DNA of 64,000 nucleotides from Centroberyx gerrardi (Eukaryota; Chordata; Actinopteri; Beryciformes; Berycidae). The notes under the pieces were generated by a model, which had not been told where the DNA came from, searched no databases, and saw nothing but the letters and a program-made list of their open reading frames with translations. A program made the translations under genes and the position numbers. This document shows positions 23,860 through 35,115 of the stretch, piece after piece. The stretch is from positions 9,022,001 through 9,086,000 of the forward strand of contig NC_136016.1 in assembly GCF_048128805.1 (NCBI RefSeq). Direction: 5' to 3'. The stretch's first letter is position 1. The number at the start of each line of letters is the position of its first letter.

Positions 23860-25507
23860 GCTCCACTGTTGCCCCACACCTTAGGGGAATTGTTAAGAAA
23901 TTCCTGCAGTAATATAACAGAGACTCTACAAGTCAAAATCCCATATCAGCGAGAAGCAATAAAGCGTTGATGATTTAGTCTTATTGTTTTTGCACTAATC
24001 CTGGCTCATCTCCTCTTGGCTGAACGCAGTAGCGAACATGCCAGCGTTGGTTTTATTTAACATTCATTTACTTTGGGGAATGTATGTGCCGCACGTCTGC
24101 TCTTGCTCAGCGGCTTCACACTCACAGTTACACACACGCACGCTTTGAGACTGCAATGGTTTGAGCTGCTAGGGGTGAAGTGATCAAACCCACTATGATC
24201 AGGTTTTTGTGGAGGAGAATGTGAGTTCCTGACTTTCCCCCCTTGCTCAGATTTTGGAGGATTCGATCACAAAGCCTCTCCTTTAAGCTCCGGAGGTGCT
24301 GGGTGAAGGTGCTGCTGTTGGGTTGGGTGTCGCTGACACGGTGACACAGAGTGAGATCAGTCAGTAAACACTGACCTGTTGTTTTGGCACTTGAAACATT
24401 TTGAAGGAATCTCAAGGCTAGGAGCACAGATGGGCTGGAGGAGGAAGAGAGAGAGAGAGAGAGAGAGAGAGTGTCCACGTCAAGGTCAAATTCAGGATCG
24501 ACTGACACTCTTCCACAAATAAAGAACAAAAAACATATATCTTTTACACACACTCACACTCAAAAGCATACAAACAAGCACACGCTCACACACACACACA
24601 CACACACACACACATAAACTACAGGGACAGACTCTGTGGCAAAAGCAGGGACTCTTCCCAGGAAGTATGGTGAACTCCCAGGCAGCGATGTGTGTGTTCT
24701 CATCTGTTCTGTTCTGCTCGCTCAAAGGTCAAGGCTCAGGGACAGCGGGGATGTTTACAAGTATGTAGCAATGCACGGTCACTTCAGATGCGATCTGCAA
24801 CACCAGATGCAAAATAAGCTCAGAACCTCATAGGAAGGGCTGGGTGATATTGGCACAATCAAATATCACAATATTTTAGACTGAATACCTCGATATCGAT
24901 AATGTGACGATATGTTGTGGATGAGCCTATTCGTGCTGTCATAAGATGTTTACACATAAGAAAATGTTGAAAATTAGTAATGATCATTAGTAATCAGTAA
25001 TGTGTTATCAGTAATAAGTAATGTGGATATGATGAGCAGGTAAAGCCAATCATTGTCCATTTTACTCAGCCAGAACACGTTGTAAGGCAGCTTTTAAGAC
25101 CAGGAAGAAGTAGCATTTAAGTTATTTCTCAATGTTACGATAACCAAAAATGCCAGACGATATCTAGTCTCATATCACAATATCAGTATTATACGATATA
25201 TAATATCGCCCAGCCCTACAGTGTACACACACAGTTTACTTGCATGAAAAGAAAATCCCTAAAGTGAGTCAGTAACTAGTCGTCACTAGTCCTTCATTAT
25301 TCACATGTGAGAAGTAGCAAATTCACAGCACATCACCCAGTAATTATTCACTGATATTTTCTCAGGAGTGGTTTCTGTGATCCGTGAGCTCGTCAGTGAG
25401 GGTTGATGTGATTGGCTGTTTCTGTGTCAACAGGGATGTGAAACAGACACAGCTCAGAGCGATTCCCCAGGGTGCCCTAACCAGCCTGCAGCAACTCAAG
25501 AAACTGT

Positions 25508-25547
<40 letters not shown>

Positions 25548-25867
25548 GTGTGTGTCGTCGGTGTTTACTCTGTGATATGGAACATGATGAGTGGAGGAGG
25601 TCAAAACACTGAAGATATGGATCACCCAAACAAGAGGGGAGGTGAGGAGAGAGGGAGGAGGGGGGACACATCAAGGAACAAATGAATTTCTCTGTACCTC
25701 CACTCCTTCACTTTTCTGCTTCTACACCCCCGAAAAACCTGCACCCTCTTTCTCTTTCTCTCCAACGTCTCCTGTCTTAGTGTCATATTACAGAACGCCA
25801 TGTTGAAGAATATCGGTGCGTTTGCCTTCGCCAACCTCCCCGAGCTCACTGAGATGTGAGTACGCAG

Positions 25868-25905
<38 letters not shown>

Positions 25906-28900
25906 AGTCTTTGATATGGAACAAGATGAGCTGTAAACTCAGCGAAAGTGGATCACCCAAACAGTGTGGGAGTAGGCTTGGCTGGGCGGTGGGAGACGAG
26001 CGTGTCCAAGAATAAACGTGCATGCAGAATCTAACAGCTGTATTTTTTTTTTTTTAAAGCTGCACCACCATCCACTGACACTTCCTCTCCCATTATCCGT
26101 CAGAATATTCATTGATACTTATCTCCACTTATCTCTCCCTCTCAGTATCATCTCAGAGAACGGTGTGTTGGAGAGCATCGGGGCTTTTGCCTTCTCCAAC
26201 CTCACTGAGCTCACTGACATGTAGGTACAGCTGTAAAGATAAAGGCAGTAGTAATAGTCCCTTAACTATAACACACCATTCATTACAACTTGTGTTTCCT
26301 TCAGAACCATAACCAAGTCAAAAGACCTGGGAGGCATCCATCCAGATGCGTTCAGGGGCCTTGTGAAGCTGCAGTACCTGTGAGTACCTGCAGCACAACA
26401 GTGAATGCGCAGCGGAGAGGAACTCAGTCAAAAATGAATGTAATTTTAAACTGAGTGTGGAGCCAAAATGGGTCACGGACAGCAGGCCTAGTTCTTCTGG
26501 GTCCCCACATGGCCAGAGACATTACTTTTTAATGAGCCTGCGTCCCCTGGAAGAGACATTAAGAGTCACATTTGGCCCCTGGACTGGAAAAAAAAGGGAA
26601 AAGTTTTGCCCCAAAATGAGCTATCCTCCATTTCAAACATGTGAAATCGAGTTCTTGCAAAACAACTGGTAGCAAGAATAATAATAATAATAAACTGGCT
26701 CCGTGAATGATTTTTAAATTTTTTTCAAAGACAGTACATAACTAACTTGCCTCATTGACATAATAACACTTTGGCAGACTGGATCATATTTCAGAGATGT
26801 TGAATGCTGAGCATGTAATGAGTTTTTCCCAAAAAAGGATATAATAGCGTTTTGGGATAAAACATCTGTCACTTGTGCTTCTTGCTAATAAATTGTCTGA
26901 GTCTCTTCGCCCCTCTTAACTTTTATCTTGGTTAATATTGTCAGACTTAATTATTGTGACTCAGTGCAGAGAGTGTGTGTTGTTTGGAGGTCACGGTGTG
27001 AATATAGTGAGGTTCAGTGGATATTCTGCGTATTACAGGATCATCTCCAACACTGGACTGACGATGTTTCCAGACTTCACCCAGATCCACTCTGCTGCCC
27101 TCGGCTTCCTGTTGTAGGTCAACCCGCCCCTCTGCACACACATGCTCAAGTGCACACACAAACACGCATTCACACTTGTACATACCCACATTATCACACG
27201 CACAGTCATACATGCCCAAAAATAGACACACGACTACACAGATGACATCACAGTTAAACCCTACGCACTGAGTATAATATAATATCAGGAATGCAGTCCG
27301 TGTTTGGATCGTCTCGAGGTTTCCAAATCCCTCGTTAACCTGTCTCCTCCTTTTCATCTACACCTCCGCTTCACAGTCGAAGCGGAGCTGGAATCAATAG
27401 GGGATCATAGCTTTCACCTGGATTCCCCCGGTCGGCCATTATAACAGAAAGAGCAGGCGCTCCTGATATTTGGCACACTCAGTGTATATATCATGCTGTT
27501 ACTGTGTTAGTTAGTCAGCATTTTCACAGTGTGTAGTTTGTCATGTGTGTGTTTTGGTGTATGTGCTGCTTAGTGACCTGCACGAGAACAGCCACATAAA
27601 GAGAGTCCCAGCCAATGCCTTCAGAGGCCTCTGCACTCAAACTATCAAGGAGATGTAAGGGATTCATTATTTTTTCAGAACCGCACGCACCACACCTCTC
27701 TGACAGCTCCGAGTGGCTTTACGTGTGCCGTGATGAATGCTCCCTCCAGTGCTCCCTGCCCTCCTTCCTGCTTTCTATCGTCTCATATTTTGTCTCCATT
27801 TTCTCCGTCTCGAACGTTTCTATCTCTGTGTGTACGCCTCCTCTGTTTCTCTGCCGTCGTTCTTCTCCTTTTAAGCTGCAGAACTGGAATCCTGCTGAAA
27901 ACCACATGATGATTCAGGCTCAGCAAATCACAGTTATGTGTATGTGTATTTTAATTGTATGCATTTATTTATCTTTCCAGTACACATAAAAAAATACTAC
28001 TGCTACTACTACTGCTGCTGCTGCTGCTACTACTACTAATAATAATGATAATAATTTAATAGAATTCATTAAATTATATCAATCTAAATAATAATGAAAT
28101 AATAATAAAAACAAGACTGAAGCTCTATACAGCCATAGTTATAGCATTTGTCATTAAGTACCAGAGAATTACATATATGCTACTGTGACTTGGAGCAAAT
28201 TAAAATTATCCTGGATTGATCAGATGTGACTTTACTGTTTGCTGTGTTCAAAGTTAGAGCCACATGACTGTAACTTGGCTTCTCTTCCCAATGACAGACG
28301 GCTGACCAGAAATGGCATCGAGGAGGTGGCAAGTGACGCCTTCAACGGCACCAAGATGCACAGACTGTGAGTCACAGGCACAGACTCACAATTATACACC
28401 GAGGCTAAAAAAAAAAAAACAGTCAGCTGACGTGTGCTCTTTATGTGTTTCTTTGTTTCTTTCTTTCTTTGTCTCTCTCTATCTTTCTTTCTTCCTTCCC
28501 CCCCCGTCCCTCTCTCAGGTTCTTGACAGGCAACCAGCAGCTTACTCACATCAGTCCTAACGCCTTCACGGGTTCCAGTGGGCTGGTAGTGCTGTAAGCG
28601 TGATGACCGACGGCAACTCATGCCCACATGACTCACCATTCTCATCATCAGCTGTTATTAATTTCTCAGCATGTAGGAGAAAACAATGCACAGTGTGGCC
28701 TGTGTGGGGAAGCTCAATAAAAACACAAAATGACACATTTATGTTAAAAATACACTCACAAGTGAAGTTTTTCAAATGTAACAAGAGGGATGGTGAGAAA
28801 AATTATTTTCCCCTCATATAAAAATGGTGCATGGCATTATTTGTATTAATGTGGTAATTGTGGTAATTTACTAAATCTGTGGGGTTTTTTGGATTTTCTG

Positions 28901-30297
28901 TTGATGGAGTTTGAGTTTCTGTAGGTGGCGCTCTTTTCTTTGTCTGTTCAGCCAGTTCTTCTGTTTATTCCAAACAAACTGCTGTTGCTAGAAACTTAAA
29001 TGCATCACTTCTTGTGCACCATACGATTTTTCCCAGTAAAGACCTACCAGACAGCAGGTGTTTAGAACAGCTTGTTACAGCTTTCATGAACGGGGTATAG
29101 GTTGAATCACTACTGTATAATATCAGTCTGCAATAGAGTAGCAGAACGTACATTTATTCATGAAAATGGATTATTGCTTTAAAATGGGGGTTTCCGTTCC
29201 CCTCTCAGCCCCTGGTTGTCTTGGTGTCTGTAGGGACGTCTCTCACACAGCGCTGAGCTGCCTGCCGGAGTCCATCCTGGGCGGACTGCAGAGGCTGATT
29301 GCAGAGTCTGCCTTCCATCTGAGAGAGCTTCCTCCTCTGCAGCTATTCACCAAGCTCCACAAGGCCAACCTCACCTACCCCTCACACTGCTGCGCCTTCC
29401 ACGACATACACAGGAACAGGTACGCACCAACACACTGCGCACATAAAGTATATGCTAGGGATGGGACAATATGCTTATCTGATGATATGATTGGTAGTCT
29501 CCAGTGTCCATAGTCACCACTATTCATTTGCTATCATTTTTGAAAATATTTTGCTAAAAGACTGATGATGATCAAGTTATCAAGTATCAAGTGAATTTCT
29601 TACCCTGATGTGCACAAATGTATATATGTGTGCATGTGTCTATGTCTGTACATGCATGTTGTGTGCATGCATGGTGTGTCTGTGTGCATCAGGTCCAGGT
29701 GGAGCTCCCTGTGCTCCCGCCCCGGCGCTCAGAACAGCCTTCACTTCTACAGGGACCACTGCTCTAACTCCACCTCCATCACCTGCAGCCCCATCCCCAA
29801 CGCCTTTAACCCCTGTGAGGACATCATGGCCACCGTCCCCCTTCGGGTCCTCATCTGGATCATCTCTATCCTCGCACTGCTGGGGAACACGGCGGTGCTT
29901 CTGGTCTTGTTAGGTATTGAAGGGGAATTCAACTCTAAAGCAGAATTCACATGATGCTATTCCTCGTTTTTGAGTCTTTTCAAGCACGTGTGGGGTGTTT
30001 TCTAGATGCCTGCTTGAACATGTCAGATGGTGTGGTACAGCTTTATACTTGTGTGAGTCATTCTCACTTTTCTCTTTCTTCTCTTTTTTTTCTCTTCCCC
30101 CCCGCTGTGTTGACAGGCAGCCGAGCCAAGCTGACAGTTCCTCGTTTCCTCATGTGCCACTTGGCATTCGCCGACCTCTGCATGGGCATCTACCTGGTAG
30201 TCATAGCAACTGTAGACATGCTGACTCGTGGCCAGTACTACAACCATGCCATCGACTGGCAGACAGGCCTGGGCTGCAGTGCTGCGGGCTTCTTCAC

Positions 30298-30352
<55 letters not shown>

Positions 30353-30618
30353 GTGTGTGGGTATGACTTAAGTCACTTTCAGGGACACACACCAGACTTA
30401 AGACCAGTTGATTGGGGACGGCTTGTGCAATTGGGGACAAAAGCTGTGTCCCCAGTTGGTAAAAAGCTGATTTTTGGGTCAGTGGTTAAGGTTAGGGTTA
30501 GGTTAAGGTTAGGGTAAGGGTTAGGTTTAGGCAAGTAGTGGTTATGGTTAGGGTTAGGGTAAGTCTCCAGGAAACAAATGTAAGTTTATGTAAATACCCC
30601 AAAAGTAACTTAAGTAAG

Positions 30619-30681
<63 letters not shown>

Positions 30682-30838
30682 ACATGTATGCATTTTGTGT
30701 GTGTGTCTGCATGTATGTGTGCTTGCATGTGTTTGAGGTTGTTTTAGAGGGAAGTAACATTCCCAAACTTTATTGCATATGAATTACCAATAATAGCATT
30801 CACATACTGTATGTTTGATATATTTGACACATATCTAC

Positions 30839-30890
<52 letters not shown>

Positions 30891-32156
30891 TTTTCAGGTG
30901 TTTGCCAGTGAGCTGTCAGTGTTTACGTTAACAGCCATCACCCTGGAGCGCTGGCACACCATCACACACGCTCTGCGCCTCGACCGCAAGCTCCGCCTAC
31001 GACACGCCTGTATCGTCATGGCGGCAGGCTGGGTCTTCTCCTCCCTGGCTGCTTTGCTGCCCACAGTGGGGGTCAGCAGCTACAGCAAGGTGGATGCTCC
31101 ATATAATTCACCCTGTCAATCCTTTGCTCTCTCTTGATGTCATAGCTCCCACCTGCAGCCATTTTGTGGCCCTTTTAGTAAATGTTCAGGTTAATTCAAA
31201 TGGGGATGCATAATGGCATATGAACCTATACCTACAACCTATATATATTTTGAGTGACCAAAATATGTTTGGGAGTGCCTAGAAAGAAAATGCATTTCCA
31301 GAGTCTAAAATATATATTGAATGTCATTTACCTTTACAATTACAGTTGTACTGTGTATATTTTGAAAAATACTTCATACCATATTCTGAAGTATATCTGA
31401 AATGTATTTTCTCTGTATAGAAAGGCAACCTGTACTCAAGTGCATTTAATGGTAGCCACCCCTTAGCCTGGAATCAGCATAATAACATAGTAACTGTAGG
31501 ATTGTAATATAGTACTGTAGGATTTTTCAAGCAATTTGTCTTGGATTGGAGCAGCATGTGCAATAGTGTGTCAATATACAGCCTATGTGTGTCAATATAT
31601 ATGTGTTTAAATGTGTGTGTTGTGTTTGCATGCCCTGCAGGTGAGTATCTGCCTGCCCATGGACGTGGAGTCTCTCCTGTCTCAGGTCTATCTGGTGTCT
31701 CTCCTCCTCCTCAACGTGCTGGCCTTCATCTGCGTGTGCGGCTGTTACCTCAGCATCTACCTGACCGTCCGCAACCCCTCGTCGGCCCCGGCCCACGCCG
31801 ACATGCACGTGGCCCAGCGCATGGCCGTGCTCATCTTCACCGACTTCCTCTGCATGGCTCCCATCTCCTTCTTCGCCATCTCGGCTGCCCTCAAGCTCCC
31901 TCTCATCACCGTCTCCCACGCCAAGCTCCTGCTGGTGCTCTTCTACCCCATCAACTCCTGCTCCAACCCCTTCCTGTACGCCTTCTTCACGCGCACCTTC
32001 CGCCAGGACTTCTTTCTCCTCACGGCGCGCTTCGGCCTGTTTAAGACCCGGGCGCAGATTTACCGGACCGAGAGTTCCTCCTGCCAGCAGCCCACATGGA
32101 CCTCCCCTAAGAGCATCCATGGAACGCTGTACTCCTTGGCTAGTATCAGCCACTGA
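23619..32156 (+). CDS. fshr: Follicle-stimulating hormone receptor, complete, 14 coding exons, 693 aa
   Basis: Gs-coupled glycoprotein hormone receptor of gonadal somatic cells. Exons: 23619-23806, 25434-25505, 25781-25855, 26146-26220, 26305-26379, 27039-27113, 27574-27654, 28298-28366, 28519-28593, 29234-29419, 29693-29913, 30117-30298, 30898-31089, 31641-32156; the total is divisible by three. Poly-Met signal peptide, N-terminal cysteine region, LRR exons mostly of 69-81 nt and phase 2, hinge with [12 protein letters not shown] and NAFNPCED, and TM1 from about residue 376. TM3 ends ITLERWHTI (the family's ERW in place of DRY), followed by [21 protein letters not shown] and NPFLYA. The tail has [10 protein letters not shown], as in FSHR and unlike LHCGR. 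Further FSHR evidence is the exon-1 sequence [13 protein letters not shown] and the position next to nrxn1. Oddities are a duplicated exon 3, three introns in the 7TM region and a short hinge. Confidence 0.94.
23807..25433 (+). other. fshr: fshr intron 1, with microsatellites and a MITE
   Basis: 1.6-kb intron. It holds (AC)n from 23814, (GA)n about 24449-24471, (CA)n about 24588-24615 and the terminal-inverted-repeat element at 24836-25217. No exon seen. Confidence 0.65.
24836..25217. mobile_element. MITE-like element with AGGGCTGGG(T/C)GATAT inverted ends
   Basis: The left end AGGGCTGGGTGATATTGG is the inverted counterpart of the right end ATATCGCCCAGCCCT. The interior is AT-rich with several ATATCG/CGATAT motifs. 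About 382 bp, no coding capacity. This terminal sequence is common in teleost genomes. I see no clear target-site duplication, so the superfamily is left open. Confidence 0.7.
25781..25855 (+). other. fshr: fshr exon 3 (LRR), first copy
   Basis: 75 nt, phase 2, encoding [20 protein letters not shown] then ELTE. It aligns with mammalian FSHR exon 3 (the ISQNDVLEVIEADVFSNLP repeat). It differs from the next exon at about 16 of 75 positions. Confidence 0.93.
26146..26220 (+). other. fshr: fshr exon 3b (LRR), duplicated copy
   Basis: 75 nt with the same phase as exon 3, encoding [20 protein letters not shown] then ELTD. It also aligns best to mammalian exon 3, so the receptor gains one LRR. Nucleotide identity to exon 3 is about four fifths by eye. 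Both copies have intact splice sites and open frames. Confidence 0.92.
27985..28110. repeat. Trinucleotide repeats (CTA/CTG)n and (AAT)n in an fshr intron
   Basis: Within the intron between 27654 and 28298, imperfect CTA/CTG triplets (about 27997-28037) pass into an AT-rich AATAAT run. Simple sequence only. Confidence 0.8.
30366..30615. mobile_element. Short interspersed element with imperfect inverted ends and TTAGGG-like core, in fshr 7TM intron
   Basis: Left end ACTTAAGTCACTTTCAGGG is inverted relative to right end CCCCAAAAGTAACTTAAGT (imperfect). The core carries GGTTAGGGTTA-like, telomere-resembling repeats at about 30484-30565 and the segment TTTTTGGGTCAGTGGTTAAG seen in many fish genomes. 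Length about 250 bp. The intron is otherwise made of (GT)n on both sides. Confidence 0.65.
31641..32156 (+). other. fshr: fshr last coding exon: end of ECL2 to C-terminal tail
   Basis: The 516-nt terminal exon (172 codons with stop) begins VSICLPMD and covers TM5, ICL3, TM6 ([16 protein letters not shown]), TM7 (NPFLYAFF) and the tail. The tail starts [19 protein letters not shown]. The cysteine pair that is palmitoylated in mammalian FSHR (SKCGC) is replaced here by TARFG, so that anchor appears to be missing. Confidence 0.95.
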
Positions 32157-33038
32157 CCTCTGACCTCTGACCCACAACAACTAACCATGTACAGTCTGAC
32201 TACAGATACAGGCTAACTACAGATAGAGACTCATGCACCAGACCTAAGTCAAATAGCTGTCACTTTGTGTTTGTTTTAATCTGCTTGAAGTGCCAGATGG
32301 GTGGGGTTTACTGCATCAGTAGTTAGATAGTGTCATGTAAGTTGTCAGTCACAGAGAACTATACTAAATTTACTTTCAAATACTTTCCTGTGATTGTCTA
32401 AACTTTCTGGCACTCAGTGTATCATCCTATATACCAAACCCCACCCATCTGGTACCCCAAGTAGGATAAAACAAACAAAAGTATTTTCAAACCCTATTTA
32501 ACCAAGGGGTGACACTTGGGACACCTACACATGCACACCAACAAATGAACAGAGACATCATGATCAAGTAATATTAATAAAAAACACACCACTGGGACCT
32601 GCTGATTAATAATCAACACATACGCTCTGTCTGCTGTAGCTCTCCATACCTCTTAAATCATTTCTTACATGAGTGAAATGTAATAATCCTGTTTGTTCTA
32701 TAAGAAAATAGTATCAAGTGTCACTTTTTTATATCATTGTGTATACCAAATATTTCTGTGGGATGTTTTTTTTTATATCATTTATAAAGATGTTTATTAC
32801 ATGTTCTCCGCCTGAGTGTATGTGGAGGAAATACACACACACACCAACTTGAGCTGGCTTTATCTAGAAACACTCAGTCCTTCAGAGCATCCGATGCGTT
32901 CAAGGACGAAATGACCCCACCCACCCCCGACTCTGTGTGTGTCAGGGTGGGTGGGTGTGGGAGGGGAGACTACACAGCTGCTCTCACCACTCATAACAGG
33001 AGGATGGATATGGCGGCTAGATAAGACACACACACTCA

Positions 33039-33085
<47 letters not shown>

Positions 33086-34018
33086 AAGCTGGGGTTTCAA
33101 GGCTGCAGGTGCAAGACAGGATCTGAGTCCACCTCATTGATATGGATGGATACACTGCTTCCCACGTCAACAGTGAATGTGGGTGTACTTACAGTCTTTA
33201 GCCACCAGAGGACACTACTGATGCAGGGTTTATTGTGATCACCACTCTGTTATTGTCTATTCAGCTGTGAAATGAAATACCAGTACAATGACAAACAGAC
33301 TTAACTCACCCTACTTTACTGGCACAATAAGCGTGCAAAGAAACAAACATGCATTTTTTTATTCATATGATAATGACAGCAGAGCACACCATCACAGCAG
33401 TGCAGTGTGGGGCTTTAATTAATTTAGTCAAGCATGAAAAATAAACACTTCAGACATTTCTTGGCAGCATGGGGGCAGCACAACATTTTGTTTTTATACA
33501 ATAATTACAATACAATGTAATATTCTCTGGGGAGCGTTAAGTGCACACATTTTTAGCATATTCTTGCAGCCGGTGGCGTCATTCTTTCTCAACATGTCTT
33601 CATGAATGTGTATTTCTTCCTGGCTTTGTAACAAGACAGGGGTATCAAACCCAATTCTATCATGTCAAAAAAAGAGGTTGAAGACAAAGAGGAGTTGCAT
33701 ATGAGATTACATCCATACGATGCTCTAGGCAAAAAAGGAATGATGTTATTTCTGAAGCAGGCTCTCTTGAAGTCAGTTTAGACTGATGCAGTCCCGGTAG
33801 CTCAACATTAGAGTCTCTGAAAACCATCCTCCCCTTGCCAACACTTTCCTGTCAACTCTGGGCCATTTCACATAGAAAGCTGACCATCTCCACAGTGTCT
33901 AGACAGAGCAATGCAACAAAAGTCTGGGCCTACAGAGCGGAGCCATTAATAGAAGGATTATTGCCAGGTTGCACTATAGGTACCATGTCACTGCCCTGTT
34001 TCTCACAGATTTTCTCAC
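32157..34018. other. fshr 3' flank and intergenic DNA
   Basis: No gene. A candidate AATAAA poly(A) signal lies at 32576-32581 and another AATAAA near 33440. (CA)n spans about 33022-33083. The fshr 3'UTR presumably ends in this stretch, but its boundary cannot be fixed by eye. Confidence 0.5.
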
Positions 34019-34545
34019 AGACTCCAGACAGAACACTGCAGAACATTGTGACAAAACAATGAAACTCCAGACAGAACAATGTGACAAAACAAAGAAACTC
34101 CAGACAGAACACTGCAGAACATTGTGACAGAACAATGAAACTCCAGACAGAACAATGTGGCAAAACAAAGAAACTCCAGACAGAACACTGCAGAACATTG
34201 TGACAGAACAATGAAACTCCAGACAGAACCCTGCAGAACATTGTGACAGAACAATGAAACTCCAGACAGAACCCTGCAGAACATTGTGACAGAACAATGA
34301 AACTCCAGACAGAACCCTGCAGAACATTGTGACAGAACAATGAAACTCCAGACAGAACACTGCAGAACATTGTGACAGAACAATGAAACTCCAGACAGAA
34401 CACTGCAGAACATTGTGACAGAACAATGAAACTCCAGACAGAACACTGCAGAACAATGTGACAGAACAATGAAACTCCAGACAGAACACTGCAGAACAAT
34501 GTGACAAAACAAAGAAACTCCAGACAGAACCCTGTGGAACCATAT
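34019..34545. repeat. 43-bp minisatellite, about 13 copies
   Basis: The unit runs from ACTCCAGACAGAACACTGCA to TGTGACAGAACAATGAA. About 13 starts of ACTCCAGACAG are visible. Most copies are 43 bp, and two or three are shortened by about 10 bp. The unit length is not a multiple of three and its minus strand has no stop codon, so all three minus frames stay open (ORFs of 165-227 codons). These ORFs are artefacts. Confidence 0.93.
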
Positions 34546-35051
34546 GACTTAACAATGACTTTCAAACAGAAGATGATGGAGCAAACAGAACAACTGACCA
34601 CCAGACAAAACAAGGTAGAATGATGTCCAAGGATCCTGGATTTCCAGAATTCTGATTCTACAGAGAACTCTGGATTGATCGGTGTCGCCTATCATTCGGA
34701 GAGAATATGAGATAGAACAAAAGGAATGTCCACATTCATAAAATGTTTTAATGCAGCACCCAGAAACAAATATGTTCTGCTCTTGATTGAACACTCAATT
34801 TATTCCTAAGTATTTTGACAAGTCTGCACCCAGTGTCCTGTAAAGGTTTAGAAGTCCCTTCGATTTGAATTGCAGATGTCACTGTGAGACACTGTCATGG
34901 AACACCAGGTCTCAGATGATCCTGAAAAATGCTGTCCTCTACTTTGAAATCATAGCCTAATCGTTCATTTGCAGCCGAACAATGCCATCTGGTGGCATCC
35001 ATAGGTTTTCCATGAAATTATAGATAGATGTGTTTGTTATAAATATATAAA

Positions 35052-35115
<64 letters not shown>

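Noticed and set aside
30484..30565. Interstitial telomeric repeat as evidence of chromosome fusion
   Set aside because: The TTAGGG-like units are degenerate and few, and sit within an element that has its own inverted ends.
23619..32156. Assignment as LHCGR instead of FSHR
   Set aside because: Exon 1, the IYRTESSS tail, absence of an LHCGR-type extra hinge exon and adjacency to nrxn1 all favour FSHR.
31527..32180. 217-codon minus-strand ORF opposite the last fshr exon
   Set aside because: Antisense shadow of the GC-rich 7TM coding exon, low-complexity Glu/Gly/Val composition.
33930..34613. Minus-strand ORFs of 165-227 codons
   Set aside because: Produced by the stop-free 43-bp minisatellite; three overlapping frames are all open, which is not how a gene behaves.
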